Shown here: positions 23,159 through 34,209 of the stretch, in pieces
Layout: every line of letters starts with the position of its first letter
Position numbering within the stretch: position 1 is the first letter of the stretch
From: Diphasiastrum complanatum
Taxonomy: Eukaryota; Streptophyta; Lycopodiopsida; Lycopodiales; Lycopodiaceae
Reading direction: 5' to 3'
Assembly (NCBI GenBank): GCA_029204225.1
Contig: CM055099.1
Span: forward strand, 39,587,192-39,651,191
DNA length: 64,000 nt
The notes under the pieces: generated by a model
The model's input: only the letters and a program-made list of their open reading frames with translations
The model's database searches: none
Told to the model about the DNA's origin: nothing
Program-made: the position numbers and the translations under genes

Positions 23159-24340
23159 CTACCAACCCTATTACTACTGACTTTCTTTCTGCGAGGGCTC
23201 AAGAATGACATACAAATAATTGTACGTCAGAGTAACCCCCAGACATTGGCTGAGGCATTAGAGAAGGCAATTATGGTAGAAGATTCAAAGGTTGCGATTG
23301 CCCACGCATCTCACCTATCACAAGCAGTGAACAGCTTGAACCTAAGCCCAGATTCGTGGAGAGGAGGCCCAATCGCAGCTATAGGAGCACACCCCATGGT
23401 AGAACCCCACCCCATACAGGCTATTGAACCTCGACAAGGCAAAGATGCACAAAGGCTCCAGGCACAGATGCCCGATAGATGCTATGAGAGCACAGGCTCT
23501 AACGCAGAACTAGGGGATATACGAGCCATGCTAAAAGGATACATGGACGTGATGAGTGAGAATATGCAGACCTTAGCAGCATATGTAAACTTTCTCAAAC
23601 GACACCAAAATTTGTTGGCTCAGAGACACCCCATAGAGGGACCGAACCCCTTAGTGTGTAGACACTGTAGAGGGAATCATTTGAATCGAAACTATTCCAA
23701 CCAAGTGTGTGGGTGCTACAAGAGGCATGGACACTTGGAGGATAGATGCTGGGTACGTAGAGATGCACTAAATACTGGGAATAGGATGCCTAGGCCAGTG
23801 AATCATAGACCCCAGGAGGACAGAACGGTGGGGCCATCAAGGCCACCTTAGTACATACAACGGGGACCCAGGGTTAGCCAGGAAGATAAAGAGAAGGCGC
23901 GCGTAGAAGATGACCAGCCACCCGTGAGCTTCATCGTCGTGGAGACACTAGAGGAACCCACAAGCAGGAAGGAGGTGCTCGTAATGACTCGGAGTAACCT
24001 CCAGACGGAACTACCTCCCAGGAAACCCAAACCTATACCAAAATCACCACTGGAGGTAGATAACCCAGTAGTCATTGAGAAGCCAGTATTTGAACCTACG
24101 CCCATCTACGAGGATCCACTACCAAAAGAGCATGGTGAGGTTAGTGTTTTAGAAGGGCGTAGACATCCCAGATTCCTAGGACCGAGAAAAGAAAAAACCG
24201 GCCTAGAAACCAAGAGGACTACAACCAGGAACTGCAGGTTTAGGAAGGATATAGACCTAAATCTGAAGAGAGGGAATATTGATCTAGGTCAAGCCCTAGA
24301 GAACCTAAAGTTGAAAATAGGTCTCTGGAAACTAGTATAG
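23159..24340 (+). pseudogene. Gag carboxyl half of gypsy element B
   Basis: The frame is open from the LTR edge: LTFFLRGLKNDIQIIVRQ, then TLAEALEKAIMVEDSK, the usual end of the gypsy gag domain. Zinc-knuckle residues follow at about 23655-23750 (VCRHCRGNHLNRNYSNQ and VCGCYKRHGHLEDRCW). One stop at 23849 splits the frame, after which a charged, Pro-rich linker continues to 24340. The beginning of this Gag is on the minus strand at 2129-2480, and the two parts meet in the same codon register across CTACC. Confidence 0.85.
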
Positions 24341-24613
24341 TTGTCACCCACTATTAAACGCACGGTCAAACGATTGATGAGACCGCCCACAACTAGAACA
24401 ATGGAGCCACCTACAATAGGGAAAGTATATGAGGATTTGTTAGATCGCTATTGCCCTAAGGTAGACGTACTGATAGATGGCCTAGTCATTTCAGGGGCCA
24501 TAGTTGATGCAGGGTCGGCAGTTGACATCATAAGTCTAAAACTTTCAGAACACCTTGGTTACCTTGACAGCCCTAAAGCTAGCCAACAACTCAATGAGGA
24601 TGTTGGTTACTAG
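24341..24613 (+). pseudogene. Aspartic protease fragment of element B
   Basis: The residues VDVLIDGLVISGAIVDAGSA followed by VDIISLKLSEHLG fit the plant gypsy protease, where the active-site triplet D-S/T-G here reads D-A-G. A stop follows 20 residues later, so only the first half of the fold is present. It continues the order gag-protease of element B. Confidence 0.65.
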
Positions 24614-25390
24614 TAACTGTTCATGCTCAAGATTGGATCGGCGTGTGAAACACATAGTTGAAAACATGTTGAACATGTGACTAGACTAAAGATTGAACAA
24701 ATTTTAACTAAATTTGTTTCAATCTTGCTGTAGTTGACTCGAAGATGGATATGGCGATGCAGGAATCATGATGAACTAGAACAAATCTAAAAAAAAATAT
24801 GCATTTAGAAGAAATTACCAAAATCAAACAAAAAATAAACAAGGGAGATACCAATGTTACAGAGAGTGAAGGCCGTAGAGCACTTGTCAAACAAAAAGTC
24901 ATTCATCAACATGCATAATTCACCTGGACAATTTCATGTTGCATTGATCTTGTAGAGTAAGGAGATTTACTCTCACATGCCCTTGTCAAAACAAGGCAGG
25001 GTTGGTGACCCTAAAATCTACCATGTTGTAATATATAGCTTGAGATGCAGGTATGGTTGAGGTACTATGTCCTGAGGACCTCTCTGAACAAGAGATTCAG
25101 AACTGAATCTATAGATTTTTTAATCCTAGATTTATTGTGGATTGGCACATTGGAAATCTTAGCAGCATGTGGAAAGACAAATAGACTTGAGGTTGTAGAA
25201 GGGGAGAAAAACTGTCAATTCCCTTTGGAGGTTGCTCTTGGTTGGACATTGTAGCAGATGATGGAATATCGGTTTCACTTTCTTTCGACAAGGACTCATT
25301 TCATATTAGTGTCTTTTTGCATTATGGAGTTGGTGTATTGTGCGGTAATGTAGAAGTTTGCAAGAAACTTCTTGATTGAGCAGCAGGTTT
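24614..25390. other. Unassigned DNA between elements B and D
   Basis: No coding motif or complete repeat is recognised. The ORFs at 24708-24902 and 25045-25254 have no domain. One edge of the element D relic should lie here. Confidence 0.3.
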
Positions 25391-26786
25391 ACCTGTTGCT
25401 TGCTATGGTGCTCATGTGGTTGTCGTGAGGATCCTATTGTGATTCATAACTGACGTGACGAGTAGGTAGGATTTTAGTTGGTTGTTTCGGACAGTCTTTG
25501 AGACTGTGTTTTCTGATATAGTCAAGACACTCAGCATGGTACTTGGTATTGACTGGACAATCAACCATGAAGTGGCCAGTTTCACCACAGATGAAACATC
25601 AGGTGCGCAATGGCCCTTGTATAACAGCATAGCCATCTTGTATGGCTAGTGGGTCTGGACTTTCAAGTGGATATTCATGATAAGTGATGGCATTTTCAGA
25701 TTGTGATGGTTGTTCCTCATATCGTTGGACTGTATGTGCTTGGATATGCTGATATGAAGGACAAGCATCAGCAGAATGCATAGCCCGGCAGTGTGGGCAC
25801 CATACTGTTTTTCGTCTATAAGGTACTTGTGCAGGGTTTGGCTGACTAGGCATACAACTTTGGATATACTTCAGGGTAGCTTGAAACTCATTGGTGAGTT
25901 TCTCTATTTGTAGTTGATGTTGCTTATTAAGCAAGTCCAACTGGGATTTCAAAAGCTGATCTCGGGTGTCCTCGATCGGCTTCGACTCATGGGAAAGAGC
26001 ACGTGGTGCCCGCCTTTCCCTGGATTCGTCAACATCTGATCCTTCGTCTTCTTCCTTGATGGCATCAGACATAGGTAACTTTAGGCTCGTATATTTGTCA
26101 TTTGATTTAAGCTCGCATCTAATCCATCTTGGAAGGCCGACTAAGAACCAGATGATGAGCATCTGTTCGGAGGGCTGTTCCTGTACTTGACTTTTGAGGT
26201 ATTTGAAACGCTCGATATAGTCTCGTACACGTTCATCATTTGCCATCTTGATGTTACTCAATTTGACAAAAGGACTCTCGATCAAGCGAAAGGGCTTAAA
26301 ACGCTTGATAAAGGACTCTTTCAAGATTGACCAGTCTGTCTTATCTTCAAGATCAAGGTTGAAAAACCAATCACGTGCTTTAGCGATCATGGTCATCAAA
26401 AACAGTTGGACCAGAGCATCGGGAGATGTTTTGCCATACACATCACATGCATTCTCAAAGATTTGCAAAAATCTTTGAGGGTCCGAACTGCCGTCAAACT
26501 TTGGTAGATCTAGCTTGGGTGTACGTCTCTCATGATGAGCATGGTGGGTAGCAGAAACTCCATTAAAATTGGTTCTGGCATGGGATGTTTCAACACCATG
26601 AACATGGGTTCTGGCTCGTGAGGACTTGGCTCTATCAGGTTCTTGTCCCTCGAATGGGTTTGTGGATGGCTCGTAGGGCTGGGACCGCATTCGATAGAAT
26701 CTATGACGTTTGATTTGTTCAGCTGTAGGGGACCTTACCTCGTATGGATAATCGTCTGGGATTTCAGGATCTGTATGTTGGTCCAT
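25391..26786 (-). pseudogene. Gag of gypsy element D, with one stop before its second zinc knuckle
   Basis: A 395-codon frame runs from ATG at 26786 to TGA at 25599. The N-terminal about 85 residues are polar. The gag domain lies at about residues 88-235 (KLDLPKFDGSSDPQRFLQIF, KARDWFFNLD, WSILKESFIKRFKP, RVRDYIERFKYL). A charged coiled segment (SQLDLLNKQHQLQIEKLTNE) follows, then a knuckle-like WCPHCRAMHSADAC. Directly after the TGA the same frame continues with a canonical CFICGETGHFMVDC knuckle and about 40 more residues before the next stop. Pol is not found downstream. Apart from the TGA the frame is well kept over about 1.3 kb, so this is among the less decayed gypsy Gags here. Confidence 0.88.
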
Positions 26787-27046
26787 TGGGTACTAGGGTA
26801 TGAGTTTCTAGTATTGATTGGTTTTTAGGGTTTTTAATGTTTTTTTAGGAAGTCAAGGAAAAACTCAGTATGAAAAGAGCTTTCTATTAGTATGGGTGTT
26901 GTTTTTTAAAAAAAAATTGGCATTCATGCCCTTTTTTTTCAGTCTCAAAGGTGTTGGGAAGATGGTGGTTCGGTCAAAATGGCAATCAGAGGTGTTGATC
27001 AAAAGTTATGGTCCGGTCGATATGGGTGTTAATTGCTCCGGTCGTG

Positions 27047-27770
27047 CTTTGACCTGATTTCTTCGGTTGAGATCTGATCGAATCCCTCCAGTCGAGATTT
27101 GATCGCTGCCTTTGGCTCCGGTCAAGATTTGAGCGGGCACTTCGGCTCCGGTCGAGATCACTTCGGCTCCGGTCGGGTTTTCAGTGTGCACTTTGGCTCT
27201 GGTTGAGATCTGAGTGGGCACTTCGGCTCCGGTTAAGATCTGAGTGGGCACTTCGGCTCCGGTCGAGATCTGAGCGGGCACTTCGGCTCCGGTCGAGATC
27301 TCAACGAGCACTTCGGTTGAGATTCTAGCGAGCGCTCCGGTCGAGATTCCAAAGAAGCGCTTTGGTCGAGATTCCAGAAAAATGCTTCAATTGAGATTTA
27401 AGATGGGCCTCTGGTTGAGAGTTTATTGAGGTCTCCGATTGAGATTTTACTGAGGTCTTCGGTTGAAATTTTACTGAGGTCTCCGGTTGAGAGTGAGGTG
27501 AGGCCTTCGGTTGAGATGTAAGTTGGGCCTCCGGTTGAGATTTCAGCTGGGGTCTTCAGTTGAGATTTCAGCTGGGCCTCCGGTTGAGAGTGAGGTGAGG
27601 CCTTTGGTTGAGATGTAAGCTGGGCCTCCGGTTGAGATTTCAGTTGCGCCTCCGGTTGAGAGTGAGGTGAGGCCTTCGGTTGAGATGTAACACAGGGGCT
27701 CCGGTTAAGATGTAACACAGGCCTCTGATTGAGATTCAACACAGGAGTTCCGGTTGAGATGTAACACAGT
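27047..27770. repeat. Two-period minisatellite (30 bp, then 24 bp)
   Basis: On the plus strand a core YGGTYGAGAT recurs about 30 times. From about 27047 to 27300 most units are 30 bases, of the type TCGAGATCTGAGCGGGCACT plus TCGGCTCCGG. From about 27300 to 27770 units are 24 bases (for example TTGAGATTTCAGCTGGGCCT plus CCGG). The longer unit equals the shorter plus six bases of the GGCTCC type. On the minus strand both blocks stay open, giving 10-residue (ISTGAEVPAQ-like) and 8-residue (SQPEAQLK-like) peptide repeats. Confidence 0.9.
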
Positions 27771-28129
27771 AGTTAACACACAATCGTAGAGTTAGGATGA
27801 TACTGTCCAAGAACGGCCCTGTAATGATGCTTGGAAGTGATCGACTTGAAAGTGATGCCCTGTTTGTGGCCTACGAGCCTACCTGCGGTCTGTCACATAT
27901 ACCCATCATTGTCCGGCATTGAAAAATCTGAATCTCGGCATGCCACATCCTGCTACGGCCTCAAAAAATTGTTTGAGCAAATCAGATTTCTGAGAAGAAA
28001 AAATCAAAGCTGTCATCCCTCGCTGGACCTGCTGTTGCATACTTGCCTGCCTGCTGATTTTTACTACCTGTGCCCTCCTACAGAGCCTACAACTCAGTAT
28101 CCATGGCTTGCTCTACCTGTTGCGTACCT
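27771..28129. other. Unassigned DNA between minisatellite and LTR
   Basis: No gene is seen. Phrases such as CTGCCTGCCTG and CTACCTG recur, resembling parts of the adjacent LTR, so the LTR may begin within this stretch. Confidence 0.3.
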
Positions 28130-29371
28130 GCCTGCCTACGGTGTACTTACAATCTGAGCTATTTGCCATCTAACTGCTAGTTTTTGGGCCTGCTTGTTGT
28201 TTTTGGGCCTACGACCTTGCTGCGACATACTTGCGACCTCCCTACAGCCTTTGATCCTATCCATAGTGCTGCACTCTGACTGTGGCTGAGTTTCAGACCT
28301 GCCTATGGTTTGCGGCATGTCTATTTGCTGCCCTCCCTGACCTGCGAACTACCTACGCTACCTGTGAGCTGCTGGTGACCTGTGCGACATGCCTGCCTGC
28401 TGAGTTTTTGCGGTTTGTGGACTGGCTGTTGTTTTGTGATGCCCTGTGGAGCTTTCCCACGATCTGTGGAAAAAGTTCTTAATTCTTTGATCTCGCTACA
28501 TGTCCAAGTTTTGAAATATATGAGCAGTCCAAACGACTCTATGAAGTTCTTTGTTCCTCGATGTATTAACCGAAAATTGTAGCCAGGAATCGTATTGAAG
28601 TAAATGTGTTAACGCAAAGAACTGGAGGTTGGGAATTTTGTGTTTTGCTTACTTAGATTTATTAATTAAATGGCTATACGGAATCGTCAAGTTGTGAAGT
28701 GTTTTTTTTATTTTTGTCAATTGTGAAACATATCAATTGGACCCAACCTCTGTGAAACACCAGAGCGGGCCGTCCACCATCTGCGGTTGAAATACACCGC
28801 CTTGGTTAAGCGTCACACTAGTCACACCCATCGTCGGTACTGTCTAGCGAAATACCTAGACCCGACGATCGGCGAAAATACCACCGCTTATCAAACAAAG
28901 TGGTGCATATAACTTGCACCCCACGAGCACATCATAGGCAATAATTTGGTTTCAAGCCCACGTAAGATTTTTACTAACCGGAAGCTGAATTCAATGGGGA
29001 ACAAGATCCTAACGCAAATTAGTGAATAGAAGTTTTTACGAAACCGTAACCCTAGAAAGCTAGTAAATCCTTGCACCAAAAGTGCTAGCACCCCCTCCTT
29101 GCAACCGTATCTCTGAGAGCCTGGAAAACTCTCATCGGTTGGGGAGCACGGGGCAATAGAGAAGCCATCAGGGTTGGAAGTGGCAAATCCTTTGTTGCTC
29201 ACGTAGGGCCGAACTGCCATTAGAGGTGGGGCAATAGAGAAGGCCATCAGGGTTGGAAGTGGCAAATCCTTTGTTGCTCACGTAGGGCCGAACCGTCATT
29301 AGAGGTGGGGCCCCTTGACCCTTTTGGGACGTTTTGGCTCGACCAATCCCCTACCAAAAATGGCCCTAACA
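28130..29371 (+). repeat. LTR of the element B family, possibly its 3' LTR
   Basis: It is the inverted counterpart of 3592-4690, with the same terminal GGCCCTAACA at 29362-29371. No PBS follows, so in this orientation it is a 3' LTR or a solo LTR. It lies on the plus strand downstream of the plus-strand gag/protease of element B, which suits a 3' LTR of the same copy, with element D material between. I could not find a convincing outer boundary or target duplication. Internal tandem copies of about 78 bases lie at 29150-29306. Confidence 0.65.
29150..29306. repeat. Tandem duplication of about 78 bp in the LTR
   Basis: The unit starting GGGGCAATAGAGAAG and ending in CATTAGAGGT occurs twice in a row (29150-29227 and 29228-29306) with very few differences. 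The related LTR at 3592-4690 has it once, so the duplication is recent. Confidence 0.9.
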
Positions 29372-29384
29372 AATCTCAAAATCC

Positions 29385-30310
29385 ACTTGATTACGAACTA
29401 TGTCCAAACTAGCTCTCAAAACCTAGTTTTTTAAAGCAATTTCACATCAAGCTTGATACATTCAATCCATCCTCCATCTTTGGGCTGGATTTGAAGTCTC
29501 AAAAAGTGTGACTTTTCTCTATCACTAAGATGTGTGCTTCAAAGAGCTAGATCCACTTAGTAAGAATCTCTCCACCAATGCCAATCACCTTGAGTTACTA
29601 GATCTTGCCTTTCACAAATGAAGAAACTCCAAGAGAATTTGAATCACACCCTACACACAAGTTTCACACACCTCTATGACTCTATTTCAATCTAAAAAAC
29701 ACTCAAGAACTATGAGTAGGCGAACTCTCAAAACCTAGATTGACACTGCAACCTTGAGTTTTTTATATAACCATTTGGTGCTCTTTGGAAAAAGTCACCA
29801 GGTTGGGTGCCCTCCAAAAAAAATGCCAATAATATGATCTATAGTGAACCAATTCACATGAGATATCTTGCACCTAGATCTACACTCAAATAGCTTTCCA
29901 TCAAATATTTACTTGCACAATTTGGATCACCACATAGAACACAATAAATCCTTAAATTGGGGGTATCCCACATGTGCTCTGAGTATAGTAGTCCATGCTG
30001 TACTTTCCATATCCAAATCATTATGATATTGGCCCCTCTTGAGGCCGAAATTCCTTGGAAGCTAGTCAAGATCCTCTACCACCCTTTTAGCCTTGATTTT
30101 CACTCTCAAATCTTGATCATAGATGCATTTCATCAAACCTTAAGTGGCTCTGATACCATGTGTACTTTTTCACACATGTGAGAACACACAAATCAATGTG
30201 TTTGATCGTGTGATTGCACATGAAACTATCACTTGATTGTAGAAAGTAATCTTTCTAGACAATCTTCAAGGCAAGCACACAAGCATTCATCAATGATCAT
30301 TCAAACTTCC
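29385..30310 (-). repeat. Family-E LTR element relic: LTR end, PBS and leader
   Basis: On the minus strand, part of an LTR (about 30310 to 30159) ends TTTTCACACATGTG-type sequence then CACA. It is followed by TGGTATCAGAGCC at 30158-30146 (initiator tRNA-Met PBS) and about 750 bases of leader. The leader is clearly related to 44160-44400 in the complete family-E element (shared phrases TGCTTCAAAGAGCTA and CTAGATCTTGCC on the plus strand). The coding part is missing; an LTR of the B family adjoins at 29371. At 30310 the LTR is cut and ORF-X sequence begins. Confidence 0.72.
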
Positions 30311-31940
30311 TGTTGTGGGGCTATTTCCTACTCTAGCCTCAACCCAAGATCCAAGATGGTGATCGGCTTCTGGAATGAAGGCCTAGTCCTAGAAGTAGAT
30401 GGACCTTCTTTCGTGGCCTGTGCATCTGGTGCTACGTCTCCCACATCGGCATCTCCCCCTTGATCCATGCCTGTATCAAATCCTCCCTGATCTTGTGGTT
30501 GAGGCAAGATCTGAGGCATAACTAGAACTTGAATTTGGGGATTCGACTTTAACACTTGAGTGACTGCCTTTTCATAATCTTTGATAATTGTCTTTGCTCT
30601 GGCCAGCTCAGTCGATATCGTACGTTTGAACTTATCAAATCGAACTTGAAACTCTGCCAATGAAGTTCGGTAGGTTTCAACTTTTTTAAACAAATAGCTG
30701 ATCTCCTCTGGTGAGACAGGACGATTAAGCACTTGGGTTTGCAAGTACGTGTCTCTTTCAAGGGTGGTTGCGTCCAATTCACCTTGAATTCGCTCTCAAT
30801 CAAGCACAACCATATCCAATTGCCCTTGTAGCAGCAACACCTGTTGTTTGGCATCCTGGACGGCTTTGGCCACTTGATCTTGCGCAATAGTAAGGGTATG
30901 CTGAAGAGTTGCCACGTAGCCTTCCAATGTTTCGGCTGACTTCTGGCTTTCTTCATCTCGACTTTGGACTTCGCTTCGTGTTGTTTGGCAATCTTTAACT
31001 CATCAGTGGAAGGGGGAATGGGTATTGCAGAGCATGTGATAGCGAGGGGTGGTGGCACAACTAACGATGGTTGCCTAGCACGGCGTCATGACGTGGAAGA
31101 CGAGTCAGGAATTATGACCTCGCTACGTACCCGTCGGCGACTGGATGCTTGTCTGGAAGATTCGGCAGGTGCCACATCTTTGTAGACAGATAGAACTGAC
31201 TTAGAGACAAACCCATGGATCTTATTAACCAAGTAGAAAGCGGAAATGGTGGACAAAAGAGCGCCAACAGCAAATTGTTGCTTGGTGTTACCCTTGATGG
31301 CTCTCTTCAATTCACCAAAAACTGTTCTAAACCAATTGTAAGGCTCTAATGGTTTCTTGTCAAATTTGTAGTTCGACTCAACTATGCGGTGTAGGATTTG
31401 TGAGGAAATGCGCTCCTTCCTGAGGTTGCCAACCATCAGGAAGTTGTTCAGAAGTTGCACAGCCGCATGGATGGTGGGATATCGGATAGACTCTAATAAA
31501 TAGCCATCATTGGTTCAGTATAGCTCTTTGGATGTGTCAATGAAAGGCTTAATGATGTTTTTGGCATGCTTATGGTTTGGTGAGTACTGGGTGCCTGAAG
31601 ATATGCCTATGGCTTCAAGGGCGGCTTCAGTAACGCGCACCTTGTGGGTAGCCCCCTAGTAGGTAATGTAAAATTTGGACTTCTCCTCAGTCCAGGTGCT
31701 AAAGGCAAAAGTGATAAACTCCATATTGATTTTACTAGAAAAGGCGCGCTCATGAATCCCCATTGTTGTGAGCAGAGGCTTAGCAAGGTTCATCCATTGA
31801 GCCACCATGCTTGTGCTAGGAAGTATCATGATGTCCATCTTGGTGGGAACATCACGATGAATGACATAACACGGAGACTGGGAAGTATCGGTAGAAGACA
31901 AGAGGAGAGTAGACAAAAACTGAGAATAAGAGTGCAAGAG
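30311..31940 (-). pseudogene. ORF-X copy 1: unknown retroelement-associated protein
   Basis: Homology to a second copy near 47-50 kb defines this unit. On the minus strand the N-terminal module (about 31940-31640) has VAQWMNLAKPLLTTMGI and FSSKINMEF, then a stop, then THKVRVTEAALEAIGI. The second module (31460-31086) has PLEPYNWFRTVFGELKRAIK, and a basic SSRRRVRSE. A charged coiled coil follows (about 30960-30500) with NRPVSPEEISYLFKKVETYR and ELARAKTIIKDYE, and a Pro/Gln/Asp-rich tail is cut at about 30311. At least two stops and one frameshift are present. No enzyme, zinc knuckle or membrane segment is visible. It lies 3' of gypsy pol F on the same strand, the place of env-like or additional ORFs in plant gypsy elements, but I do not recognise the family. 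Confidence 0.6.
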
Positions 31941-32751
31941 TGTATCAGAAGGCTGGAAGAAAGTTTCGGAGAGTTCTGGTCACTAGAAATTTTGGCAAGG
32001 GCTTCGCTAGTACAAGTGAGAAATGAAATCGAATTCAGCCCTTTTATAGGTGAATTTGGAGGGTCCATTAGACAAAGTACTAGTTTGGCTACTCAATTCT
32101 GGAAAAAAATTTGTAGGCATTCTCAGCACTGTGAAATAGCTTACAAAAATCTCAACGAAGGTTTATGAACATCTGAAGTGATCCGGCGAAGGTTTTGAAG
32201 ATCTGGCGAAGGTTCAACATTCGCCTAAGAACATCCTTCGCCTAGGTACTGTAGATAATAAAACTTTTCAGGATCTGAACCTATGTCCAACCTAATTTTG
32301 GCATTCTGAATCCATCTGTCAGGTCGACGAAAGTTAGTAAAGACTGTAAGGTGCTTGACGAAGGTTCCCAAAATGGTAATCTGTTGAACATTCGCCTGAA
32401 CATTCACCTAACTTCAAAACAGGTAGTAAATCTACTAAAGAACCTTCACCCAACTCAGGATAGGTAAATCTAAGGTGGATGTGTGATCTGGCAACTCGAC
32501 GAAGGTTTCTAAAAATGAATGACTCAAAGTGATTTTTTAAGTCATTTTTCATTAAAAAATAAATAAAAGTGATTTCTGAAAATACTTTTCTTCAACTTTT
32601 TTCTGATCTGATGACTTTTTTGACTTTTGCTCATCATTCTTTTTCCTTCTCTAATTTATTTATTTTTTTACTGTTTTTTTTCAAAAAAAAAAAAATCACT
32701 CAAAAACAAAAAACTGTAAAACAGCAAAAGTAAAATTGATAAGGTGTTGGA
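31941..32751 (-). other. Spacer between gypsy pol F and ORF-X
   Basis: This non-coding stretch contains repeated GCGAAGGTT / TTCGCCTA phrases at 32180-32420 and pyrimidine- and A-rich runs at 32560-32720. Similar GCGAAGGTTC words precede ORF-X copy 2 (about 48200-48240), so this is probably the ORF-X upstream region. Confidence 0.4.
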
Positions 32752-34209
32752 TCAAACTGGTTGAACTGGCTGAACTGACTGCCAAAACTTGCGTAGTTGG
32801 CTGCCATTCACCGAAGTATCGAATTGTTTTCCATCCAAGTGTTCTATAATAGCTGCTCCATAGTTCAATATCTCTTTGACCTTGTACGGTCCTTCATCTA
32901 TAAATTTTAATTTGCCTTTGATCAGTTTCGTCTTGTACATCAGTGCTAGATCTCCTTCCTTCACATCTTTTTTGTGTAATCGACAATCGTACCATGCCTT
33001 ATGGCGGGCTTTCTCTACTGCTAATGCATGAAATGCCATCAATTTGGTTTCACAAAAATTTTGTAAAGTCTCATGACGCATTTGTAAGGATGTCGAATCA
33101 TCCAACTCTTCTGTTGTTGTTATGCGTAAGGATGGTATCAAGAATTCAATCGGCATAACTTTATAAGCATATTTTTCTCATTCTGTTGCAAAAGCTGTAT
33201 TATGGTGATCCGTAGGTGCGATCTTGACTTGGTTGTAACCACTAAATCCATCCAAAAAACAATAGGCTTCACCTCCAACAAGACGGTCCATTATGCTCTC
33301 AGTAAAGGGTAACGGAAAGTGATCCTTTCTCGTCACTTTGTTCAAGGCTTTGAGATTCACACAAATTCTCATCTTCTCACTCTTATTAGGAACGACAACA
33401 ATTGGAGAAACCCATTCGATGTAAATCAAGTTAGCTTCAAGTAATCTTTGTAGCTCTTTCTTTATAAGATCATTAACATTTGGATTACAACGATAGAATC
33501 TTGTGACCTTAGGAACTGCATCAGGCATCAAAGAAATTGTATGCTCAATAACCAATGTAGAAATCCCTTTTAGATCCTTGTATATCCAGGCAAAACAATC
33601 TTGAAACTTAACCAATAATTTTCTGAACGCTTGAAATTGTTCGGGAGTAAGTTGTGCTCCAACTTGAACAATCTTTTCGATTTTTCCTGGTTCAGCAAGA
33701 TTCATTGGCTAAGTCCTAGCTGGTCCATTGTATGATCCTTTCTCTTCTAGATAATCATCTTCACTGAAGGTTTGTTTCATGGCATTTTTTTTGGGACCAA
33801 CCTGCCGCACACTTTCGTGGATATAAATCCTACACAAAGGGATTGGTGGAGGGGGGCTGTTTTTTATGACCCGCCGACTCATTGTTTCCAAAAGCATCTC
33901 AACATGAAAATTATGTGGAACTTTTGAGTATTCATCATCCTCTCTTTTGCCCTTCTTCTTATTGTGTTCTTCCTACATCTCCTCCACTGTGTTGTCCTCA
34001 TGTAGATCAAGTTCTATTTCTTGAAGTTCTCTATACACACAACTTTCCTCAACATTGATTTCAGTTGACACGTCCACTTCATGATTGGGATTGACCTTAA
34101 AAACATTAATCATTGCTTCCACGCTTTCAAGCTCGCTCTCCATAATCCTATGTCTATGCATAGATCGTGTCACAACCATTCTATACATTTTGTATATCAA
34201 TTTTAACAT
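32752..34209 (-). pseudogene. Gypsy element F pol relic: RT start fused to integrase end
   Basis: The minus frame begins with a linker (34209-33710; VPHNFHVEMLLETMSRR) and passes stops near 33972 and 33708. It continues as reverse transcriptase at 33705-33178: LIKKELQRLLEANLI, WVSPIVVVPNKS, MRICVNLKALNKVTRKDHFP and motif A YCFLDGFSGYNQ. After TAFATE and a stop it jumps within about 20 bases to the integrase C-terminal domain (MPIEFLIPSLR, WYDCRLHKKDVKEGDLALM, IDEGPYKVKEI). The rest of RT, RNase H and the integrase core are deleted. It is inactive. ORF-X follows on the same strand. Confidence 0.88.

Noticed and set aside
27006-27742. Repeat proteins ISTGAEVPAQ and SQPEAQLK as genuine genes
   Set aside because: They are translations of a minisatellite whose units drift in length; no start context or domain was found.
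31644-32168. 174-residue plus-strand ORF
   Set aside because: It overlaps ORF-X copy 1 in antisense; the minus-strand frame is the one conserved in the second copy.
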